Positions 6,975 through 12,425 of a stretch of 12,425 nt of DNA are shown one piece after another. This DNA is from Phycisphaeraceae bacterium (lineage in GTDB: Bacteria; Planctomycetota; Phycisphaerae; Phycisphaerales; Phycisphaeraceae). Each line of letters opens with the position of its first letter. Within the stretch, counting starts at the first letter, position 1. Position numbers and translations under genes: made by a program. The stretch spans positions 1 through 12,425 of the forward strand of contig JAJDCT010000016.1 of assembly GCA_029260695.1 (NCBI GenBank), given 5' to 3'. Below the pieces are notes generated by a model. The model did not search any database. It was not told where the DNA came from and saw nothing but the letters and a program-made list of their open reading frames with translations.

Positions 6975-7730
6975 CTATTTTTTGAGTCGAGCGATGTACA
7001 TCCGATTCACGCAGAGACGCTTGAGGATCGCCTGATTGGCCATCCATGCCTCAAATCTCAGCGTGCGCTCCTGTCCTAAGATCTTCGCGACATGCCCACC
7101 GAGCATACCGCAGCCAACGGATCGTACGATTTCAAGACCGGCTGCATCGAGAAGCCGGACCACCTGGCCGTGGGTCATATAGTTGCCCTCAGACAGATAG
7201 CCTTTGCCGCTGCGACGAAGTGCATGCACGGGCCAGAGCAGCAGCTTGTGACTAAACAGGTTCCCGTGGTTGTTAAAAATCAGACGGCTCGAATCATCCT
7301 TGAGCCTGGCGGCCAGGGCCTTGATACCCGCCAGCCTAAGCGCCGGTTCGGCGTTAAGGATAAAGCGGAAGGTCGTAATGAGATCGTACTTGCCCTCGAT
7401 CTCAGCATCCGGCCCCGTGATGTCCCGGCAGATCATCTGCCCCTCCTTGATCTTGGTTGATGCCAGATCGACCATGCTTTGTGAAATCTCGATCCCGGTC
7501 GCGGTATCAACCAGGTCTTCGACAAACGAGATGATTCGCCCGCTGCCGGCGGCGAAGTCCAGGTAGTCGATGTGGCTGTGTGTCTTGCGCACGTCGGCGA
7601 TCAGCTCGGCGAGCTGCGGCTTCTCCAACTCCCACAGCATGTCACCATAGGACCCGGAGGCGTACTGCATCTGATCGTAGGAGATCGCCTTGCTCTGGTC
7701 TTTGAACTGACTTTTGTACGTTTGATTCAT
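6975..7730 (-). CDS. Class I SAM-dependent methyltransferase
   Basis: A 251-residue soluble methyltransferase with a Rossmann fold. Motif I is YLDFAAGSGRI (56-66; D58, G62, G64), the SAM-binding glycine loop. GIEIS (79-83) supplies the acidic E81 expected to bind the ribose, and CRDIT (101-105) and YDLITTFRFILN (115-126) fit the later strands. The N-terminus (QFKDQSKAISYDQMQYASGSYG) resembles the lid seen in methyltransferases acting on small molecules or sugars. The C-terminal 60 residues are basic, with a run of hydrophobics near 160-175 that may contact the membrane. It starts 4 bases after the kinase-like gene, so the two are almost certainly co-translated. Context points to methylation of a glycan or glycan-lipid; the substrate cannot be read directly. 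Confidence 0.85.
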   Translation of the reverse strand: MNQTYKSQFKDQSKAISYDQMQYASGSYGDMLWELEKPQLAELIADVRKTHSHIDYLDFAAGSGRIISFVEDLVDTATGIEISQSMVDLASTKIKEGQMICRDITGPDAEIEGKYDLITTFRFILNAEPALRLAGIKALAARLKDDSSRLIFNNHGNLFSHKLLLWPVHALRRSGKGYLSEGNYMTHGQVVRLLDAAGLEIVRSVGCGMLGGHVAKILGQERTLRFEAWMANQAILKRLCVNRMYIARLKK

Positions 7731-7734
7731 AAGC

Positions 7735-8784
7735 TCAATGGCTCCGGGTTCCCCAGTGTTTCAGGAAGAGGATCGCGTCGTCCAGGCCCCAGGCGGCACG
7801 GAAGGCCAGCGATGCCAATACAGAACATGGTGTTAGATCTGGGGTGTCTCTCAGAAATCGTTGACAGAAACGATCCAATTCGTGTTTAGGATCGGTTAGA
7901 ATCCGTGTGAAGTTAATGGCCATATAAAAACCGATTTCATCGGCGAGCAATGGCGCATCGTCGCAGTAATTTTCCCAATCGTACACCCACAGGGTCTCTC
8001 CGTCACGGACCAGGTTGGCGGACCCCATATCTCCGTGTGCGTTGCCGATATCGAGCCCGTGGGCCATGGAGCCCATCAGGGCATTATGGAACCCACCGTC
8101 CGTATTTCCGAGCGTGCTCCTATAAGCGGCCCACCACGAAAGCCCCGTGATTTCCTGAGCACTTACACGGCGGGCATGGCCCGCGTACTCGTCGACGCAC
8201 GCGCGCGGGAACGACTCGACCAGGGCCGCGACGGGTTTGGCGGATACGGGTATGGGTTCGGTGATGAGGTACGTGTGCCCGCCGAACCGGCCAGCGGAAA
8301 GCACGCGGGGGACGCGGCATTGTTGGAGTGCTGCTGTGTGTAGTGTTTCCAGGGCTTTGGTTTCCCTTTCAAGGGAACCATCATTCACGGTGTCGAGTGA
8401 CACCTTGACAAAGCCCACCGGCGTCAGGTCTGTGTTAAACAGATGAACATATATACGGCGGCGGTCTGCTTGGGGCGGCCAGTATACTATTCCGATCAAC
8501 CCGCCGGCACCGAGGTCGGCCTGGGCTTGGCTCAGCCACCGGTCGAAATCGAAGCCGAATGTATCGGCCAGGGGCGATGTAGCCGGCCTGCTGAAGAACC
8601 GGTCCAACCCGGTGTTGATACAAACCCAGATCAACCTACGATAAAGCTTGCGTTTGAAAGTGAATGGTTGATAGCGCGCCAGGCCGGCCAATCGCAGCCT
8701 CCGTGATGCGGTGGGCATCGCCAAGACGCGGCGTCCGAGGCATGTATAGACACGGTAGCTGGGATGGGTGCTGCTGGTCGTCAT
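7735..8784 (-). CDS. APH/choline-kinase-fold phosphotransferase
   Basis: A 349-residue protein with the core of the aminoglycoside/choline phosphotransferase kinase fold. FVKVSL holds the likely ATP-binding K127; LERETKALETL (138-148) would be the C-helix; TYLITEPI (171-178) is the hinge. AHGDMGSANLV carries the catalytic HGDxxxxN (H250, D252, N257), and VYDWENY carries the metal-binding D269. All key residues are present, so it should be active. The first 75 residues are basic and do not belong to the core. ATG 8784 is chosen: the frame extends to a TTG at 8847, but that extension crosses the inverted repeat at 8797-8815. Four bases separate its stop from the methyltransferase. Resistance is unlikely in this context; phosphorylation of a sugar, glycan end or lipid carrier is my inference. 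Confidence 0.8.
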   Translation of the reverse strand: MTTSSTHPSYRVYTCLGRRVLAMPTASRRLRLAGLARYQPFTFKRKLYRRLIWVCINTGLDRFFSRPATSPLADTFGFDFDRWLSQAQADLGAGGLIGIVYWPPQADRRRIYVHLFNTDLTPVGFVKVSLDTVNDGSLERETKALETLHTAALQQCRVPRVLSAGRFGGHTYLITEPIPVSAKPVAALVESFPRACVDEYAGHARRVSAQEITGLSWWAAYRSTLGNTDGGFHNALMGSMAHGLDIGNAHGDMGSANLVRDGETLWVYDWENYCDDAPLLADEIGFYMAINFTRILTDPKHELDRFCQRFLRDTPDLTPCSVLASLAFRAAWGLDDAILFLKHWGTRSH

Positions 8785-8796
8785 AAAAATGGGTCG

Positions 8797-8815
8797 CTTA
8801 ACGTGATATGTTAAG
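8797..8815. promoter_or_regulatory. Inverted repeat CTTAAC-N7-GTTAAG, possible operator or leader hairpin
   Basis: Perfect 6-bp arms (8797-8802 and 8810-8815) with a 7-base centre. It is 12 bases upstream of the kinase-like gene's ATG (8784), in the 219-base region divergent from the GT4 gene at 9004. On the minus strand it is followed by a short T-run just before the ATG, and there is no ribosome binding site. It could be a regulator site, or a hairpin that controls access to the start codon. Confidence 0.4.
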
Positions 8816-8910
8816 GACCCCCTGAAGGTATGCCAACCCGACCCCAAGGGGTGGCGGCCCAGCGTGTCACAGAGGGCCCAACTGGACGTGAGAGGGTGTT
8901 AGTCGCCGGG

Positions 8911-8939
8911 TTGCATCTACGAACACTAGATAGGATACT
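8911..8939 (+). promoter_or_regulatory. Putative promoter of the GT4 gene at 9004
   Basis: TTGCAT (8911-8916), a 17-base spacer, and GATACT (8934-8939; four of six match TATAAT). The block TAGGATA (8931-8937) lies exactly 14 bases after the TTGNNN, as at 1931-1957. The ATG is 64 bases downstream of the -10. Moderate evidence only. Confidence 0.4.
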
Positions 8940-9003
8940 GCATTGTTTGGCGTATGGTTTCCTGCAACTTCCCTGCATAAAAGTCGATGATGGCGGGCTT
9001 TTC

Positions 9004-10080
9004 ATGAAAGTCGTAATCTGCTGGCCGACGATCTCTGGTTATATGGCCGCGGCCTGGCGAGAGTTGGCCGCCTTCGATGATGTGGACCTCTTTGTCATCA
9101 CGTTTCGCCATGAAGGTTCGGACGCGCAAGCGCCTTACACGGATGACGTCATGGCCGGTGTGCCCTGCCGCCTGCTAAACATGAGCGACAGGGGCAACTT
9201 TGACTTAATTCATTCCATTGTCGCTGAGCATCGGCCGGACATCCTTGTTTTGTCCGGTTGGTTCGAGAAGGCGTTCCGGCGCTTGGCATTCAGCAAGGCG
9301 TTAGAAGGGGCCTCGTTGGTGATGACCATGGATACCTCGTGGCGGGGTGGCATCCGCCAATACCTCGCCCCGTTGATCCTTCGCCGTTACCTTCGCAGGA
9401 TCGACCGGGTTGCGGTCATCGGCGAGCGTGCCTGGCAATACGCCAGACGATTGGGCTTCTCAGAAGCTCACATACTCCGTGGCTCGTACGCCTACGACCA
9501 CAACTGCTTTAATCCGGTCGGGCAGAGGCGGCAGGAGTGGCCCCGGCGGTTTGTCTATGTCGGTCGGTATGTGCAGGCAAAGGGCTTGGATATCCTGGCG
9601 TCGGCCTACGGGCGTTACCGCCAGCAGGTTACGGATCCCTGGTCCCTGTCGTTCTATGGCAGCGGGCCTCTCGCGCCCATGCTGCGGGAGATCGAAGGCG
9701 CCGAAGAGCACGGGTTCGTGCAGCCTGCGGACCTCCCCTCGGTCTTCGAGAAGCACGGCGTATTCATCTTACCCAGCCGTTATGAGCCTTGGGCGTTGGT
9801 CATCGCCGAGGCGGCGGCGTCGGGCATGCCGGTGATCTGCACCGAAAGCTGCGGCGCTTCGGTTGAGATTGTTCGGTCCTTCGCAAACGGACTGGTCATT
9901 CCGACGGAGGATGTGTCGGCGCTAACCCGCGCGATGGTTTGGATGCATGAACACGCCGACCAGCTCCCCGCGATGGGTGAGTCCGGCCGATACTTCGCCG
10001 AGGCTTTCAGCGCCCGGAAGTCGGCGATGAAGTGGAAAGCCATGTTTGACGATCTCGTTTCGAGCCGGCCCCCTCGGTGA
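9004..10080 (+). CDS. GT4 glycosyltransferase
   Basis: A 358-residue GT-B glycosyltransferase. It starts MKVVICWPTISGYMAAAWRE, a compact N-terminal domain with a glycine loop, and continues through DILVLSGW (79-86), MTMDTSWRGG (108-116) and VAVIGERAW (137-144). The C-terminal domain holds FVYVGRYVQAKGLDIL (183-198), FYGSGPL (217-223), and the EX7E motif E261...E269 in SRYEPWALVIAEAAASGMPVI. All donor-binding residues of GT4 are present. The frame is open back to 8830, but ATG 9004 matches the normal family start, and the extension would cover the putative promoter at 8911-8939. Only a weak purine stretch precedes it. It is convergent with the polymerase gene, their stops being 14 bases apart. 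Likely role: adding a sugar to the repeat unit; donor unknown. Confidence 0.93.
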   Translation: MKVVICWPTISGYMAAAWRELAAFDDVDLFVITFRHEGSDAQAPYTDDVMAGVPCRLLNMSDRGNFDLIHSIVAEHRPDILVLSGWFEKAFRRLAFSKALEGASLVMTMDTSWRGGIRQYLAPLILRRYLRRIDRVAVIGERAWQYARRLGFSEAHILRGSYAYDHNCFNPVGQRRQEWPRRFVYVGRYVQAKGLDILASAYGRYRQQVTDPWSLSFYGSGPLAPMLREIEGAEEHGFVQPADLPSVFEKHGVFILPSRYEPWALVIAEAAASGMPVICTESCGASVEIVRSFANGLVIPTEDVSALTRAMVWMHEHADQLPAMGESGRYFAEAFSARKSAMKWKAMFDDLVSSRPPR

Positions 10081-10094
10081 GGCAGGCAACCCAT

Positions 10095-11414
10095 TCATCC
10101 AACAAGATGATCCGTCCTGGTGTATTCGACACCCTTGCCGGAGAAAATCCTTGCTATCGCTGCCAGGAAGAAGCCGCCGAAGATCGCACCCACCATCTGC
10201 ATGGTGAAGACGGCTATGTCGCCCCGGGGCCAGGCGACGATCTGCCCGGTGCAGGTGGCGAGCATGCCCAGCAGGTAGGGGTTGTTTGGCTGGCGGATGA
10301 GCAGTTCATCGAAGAACCGCAACGCCGCGCCGGCGAGGATCGCGTAGAAGACGAGCATGTGCAATCCGCCCTCGTGGAATCCGTGCCCGACGATACCGGG
10401 CCCCCAGTTCTCCCCGCCGGTCCACAGATTCGTATCGCGCGGCAGCGCGTGGCCTAACGCCTCGGGCTTGTTCTCCCAAAACGCCCGGGGGATCGGGTTG
10501 ACCAGCACATAGCTGACCGTGTGGAACGGGCTGACGTCGAAACCCTCCCACCGCTCGGTCTGGTAGACGTGGATCGACAGCAACGAGACATCGACCGCGT
10601 CCTGCCCCAGCATCTGTGCCATGCCCGTCGTGTCCGTCAGGTGTTTGGGCAATTCCTGGATCAGTCTTACCGCGGTCATCAAGGACCTTGCTTCTCGGGT
10701 GTGACGGATCGTGCTGTAGGCGTTCAGAACCACGATGGAGATGACACCCAGGGCGACAACGATTGACAGCGTCTTGGCCCGGCTGGCGTAGCGGTACCGC
10801 ATCCAATAAAGCACCGTCGGGAATGCGGCGAGCACCGCCACCATCTCCCGGCGCCCCGACCCGCCTACCATCGAAAGCCCGAAACTGTAAAACGATACCC
10901 CGGCCAACAGGAAGACGTACAGAGGATTCAGCGGCTGGCGTATCCACAGCACCAGCATGAACACCGTCCCATACACCGATCCGTACTTGCCTACATTGGC
11001 TACGACCTGTCCCAGGCCCTGTATCTGCGGCGGGAGGATGATGCCAATGCTCATCACCAGGCACAGCGGCATAAGAACAAGCAGCACGCTGCTGTTCATC
11101 TTAGGCCACTTGCGCAGACGCCGAGCCGCTACCCGGCGGGGCCACTTAAAGTAGTTGTATGTCAGCCACAGCGTGAAATAAAACGTGATCACCCCAGAGA
11201 GGAACCAGAGGTAATCGGCCCTCGTTTGTTGCACCAGGCGGTTTGGGTAGCTGGTGGTACCTATGCCCGAGAGCCCCACGAAGCACGCGGACCCCAGCAG
11301 GAACAGGTTCCAGGTTGTCAACAGGTCTCGCTGACGGCGAAGAAAGGGTACGACGACCATCAGCAGCATCACCACGACGAACGCCCAACAGAATACGAAT
11401 AGTAACCGGATCAT
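10095..11414 (-). CDS. Wzy-like polysaccharide polymerase (multi-spanning membrane protein)
   Basis: A 439-residue inner-membrane protein with about 11 hydrophobic segments (roughly 3-23, 33-51, 68-86, 109-128, 145-157, 165-182, 191-206, 215-231, 352-367, 380-396 and 402-423). A large hydrophilic loop at 232-350 would lie in the periplasm, as in O-antigen / oligosaccharide-unit polymerases. It contains VNPIPRAFWENKP (305-317), a pattern often seen in Wzy-type enzymes, and GSGRRE (185-190), a basic patch near a membrane segment. Known Wzy enzymes join lipid-linked repeat units in the periplasm. These proteins are poorly conserved, so the call rests on topology, the NPIPR motif and the glycosyltransferase neighbours. 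ATG 11414 has no strong ribosome binding site. An O-antigen ligase (WaaL-like) is the main alternative. Confidence 0.78.
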   Translation of the reverse strand: MIRLLFVFCWAFVVVMLLMVVVPFLRRQRDLLTTWNLFLLGSACFVGLSGIGTTSYPNRLVQQTRADYLWFLSGVITFYFTLWLTYNYFKWPRRVAARRLRKWPKMNSSVLLVLMPLCLVMSIGIILPPQIQGLGQVVANVGKYGSVYGTVFMLVLWIRQPLNPLYVFLLAGVSFYSFGLSMVGGSGRREMVAVLAAFPTVLYWMRYRYASRAKTLSIVVALGVISIVVLNAYSTIRHTREARSLMTAVRLIQELPKHLTDTTGMAQMLGQDAVDVSLLSIHVYQTERWEGFDVSPFHTVSYVLVNPIPRAFWENKPEALGHALPRDTNLWTGGENWGPGIVGHGFHEGGLHMLVFYAILAGAALRFFDELLIRQPNNPYLLGMLATCTGQIVAWPRGDIAVFTMQMVGAIFGGFFLAAIARIFSGKGVEYTRTDHLVG

Positions 11415-11514
11415 CTATTGCTTACTTTTTTGGTGCTAACATGTGAGCGAAGGCCGATAGACGGTCAAGACCCGGGCGTCTGCCAGCACAGCGGATTCTA
11501 GCACAGTGCCGATA

Positions 11515-12425
11515 ATGAAACATTCCACCTCGATACGCCGCCACGTGTTTATACTCGCCTTGGCAGGGTTCTTGTTCGCCTTTATTCGCACCCCGGCCGC
11601 TGAGGCTGAAACAGACTATCCCAAACAGATTATCAGCCTCCTCCTTATCGGCGGATCCTCAGCAGAGGTTGAGGATCGGCGTGTGGGGTGGGGCTTGCGG
11701 CAGCGGGGGTGGGACGGATTCGTGCGGCTGGTCGTCATGCCCCAGCTCAACGCCGGTGTCCGACGTATCCAGATCCACAACCCTTTCGGCACGCTGCCGG
11801 ATGAATCGATGCAGTTCGACCAGTACATCCACGCACGCACCGCCGGGCTGACGTTCCTGACCGAGGGGTTCGTAGACGCTTGGAAGCCCGTTATCGAAGG
11901 AAAATACACCCAGGGCGAACCGGTGGAGGTTATCGCTTACCTCGGCAAACTCCCCGACGACCCGGACTTCCAGAAGCTACTAGATGCCGGTGATACCGCG
12001 GGTTGGCTGGCTCGGGCGGTCGTGTCTATGTCGCTGCCGCTTGAGGCCGGCATGTCCATCGGCTTCGACGCCTCCGCGCCCGCCGCAGAGCAAAGCCCGA
12101 CACACCAACTGACTCAACTGGTCGAATCGCTGGGCGTCCGCGTCTACATCGAGGCCAGGCCCTACCGGAACACACCCCACTGGTTCGACAACAACATCAT
12201 CATTACCGATACATTCTGGAAGCGTTCGGACCCACAACAGTACCCCGGCGACTCGGGCAAATGGGCCGCGCGCAACGATCAGCTCACAGGTGAAATCGTC
12301 CACATCGTCTTCCCCGAACACGCCGAAGACCCCGACAACTGGAAACGCGATCTGCGCGAGGTCCTCGACGCCGGTCACACCGCCGCCGTCCCGCTGTACA
12401 ACATGCTGGGCAACGGCAAACGGCT
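11515..12425 (+). CDS. Secreted protein of unknown function, partial (runs past the window end)
   Basis: 303 codons are visible from ATG 11515 with no stop before the edge. Residues 1-31 form a signal peptide: basic start (KHSTSIRRH), hydrophobic core VFILALAGFLFAFI and a PAAEA cut site, so the mature protein probably begins ETDYP. I do not recognise the family. The mature part alternates short hydrophobic strands with helices: RIQIHN (84-89), VEVIAYLG (137-144), MSIGFDAS (180-187), VRVYIEARP (208-216), NIIITDTFW (227-235), IVHIVFPEHA (261-270). This could be a TIM-barrel-like hydrolase, with acidic residues at strand ends (D185, E213, D232), but that is inference. No clear ribosome binding site is present. 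It is divergent from the polymerase gene with 100 bases between them; given its location it may act on, or sit in, the exported glycan. Confidence 0.75.
   Translation, partial: MKHSTSIRRHVFILALAGFLFAFIRTPAAEAETDYPKQIISLLLIGGSSAEVEDRRVGWGLRQRGWDGFVRLVVMPQLNAGVRRIQIHNPFGTLPDESMQFDQYIHARTAGLTFLTEGFVDAWKPVIEGKYTQGEPVEVIAYLGKLPDDPDFQKLLDAGDTAGWLARAVVSMSLPLEAGMSIGFDASAPAAEQSPTHQLTQLVESLGVRVYIEARPYRNTPHWFDNNIIITDTFWKRSDPQQYPGDSGKWAARNDQLTGEIVHIVFPEHAEDPDNWKRDLREVLDAGHTAAVPLYNMLGNGKR

Noticed and set aside
7735..8784. Aminoglycoside resistance gene
   Set aside because: Only the general kinase-fold motifs match; the long basic N-terminus and the glycan-locus context argue for a sugar or lipid substrate.
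8785..8847. 21-residue N-terminal extension of the kinase-like protein from a TTG
   Set aside because: It needs a TTG start, runs through the inverted repeat at 8797-8815 and has no family-like features; ATG 8784 is preferred.
1..12425. CRISPR arrays, tRNA/rRNA genes, insertion sequences or prophage genes
   Set aside because: No regularly spaced repeats, no tRNA- or rRNA-like stretches, and no transposase or integrase frames were seen on reading the window.

Overview
The window looks like part of an exopolysaccharide / surface-glycan locus from a GC-rich planctomycete, most likely a Phycisphaerae-type bacterium. The strongest taxonomic hints are in the secreted protein at 5647-6825 (minus): two dockerin-like calcium-loop repeats followed by a PEP-CTERM tail, a combination common in that group. 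Weak or absent Shine-Dalgarno sequences fit the same picture. Lineage and functions are read from the sequence by eye; no database search was run.

Layout. (1) 1-1769, minus: a family-4 glycosyltransferase (GT4) runs into a WcaF-like acetyltransferase, which is cut by the window edge. They overlap by one base (TGATG). (2) 2013-4117, plus: divergent from the first pair. A family-2 glycosyltransferase (GT2) fused to a WcaF-like acetyltransferase overlaps (ATGA) a third, free-standing WcaF-like acetyltransferase. (3) 4174-5358, minus: a second GT4 enzyme, convergent with the previous unit, preceded by a 288-base intergenic region rich in inverted repeats. (4) 5647-8784, minus: a kinase-like phosphotransferase of the APH fold, a SAM-dependent methyltransferase 4 bases behind it, then a secreted GDPD-like phosphodiesterase with dockerin repeats and PEP-CTERM. 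(5) 9004-10080, plus: a third GT4 enzyme. (6) 10095-11414, minus: a Wzy-like multi-spanning polymerase. (7) 11515 to the window end, plus: a secreted protein of unknown function, still open at the edge.

Taken together, the genes encode sugar addition (three GT4, one GT2), acetyl decoration (three LbH acetyltransferase domains), probable phosphate/methyl modification (kinase plus methyltransferase) and polymerisation (Wzy-like). A PEP-CTERM protein probably ends up in or on the matrix. No flippase (Wzx), chain-length regulator (Wzz), priming transferase or exosortase is visible, so the locus must extend beyond the window or rely on genes elsewhere.

The items most worth checking are: the GT2-acetyltransferase fusion; a secreted GDPD-like protein whose first catalytic histidine is glutamine; the coupled kinase/methyltransferase pair, which resembles in parts list the WbdD chain-capping enzyme; and an identically spaced TTG-N17-TAGGATA motif upstream of two glycosyltransferase units.
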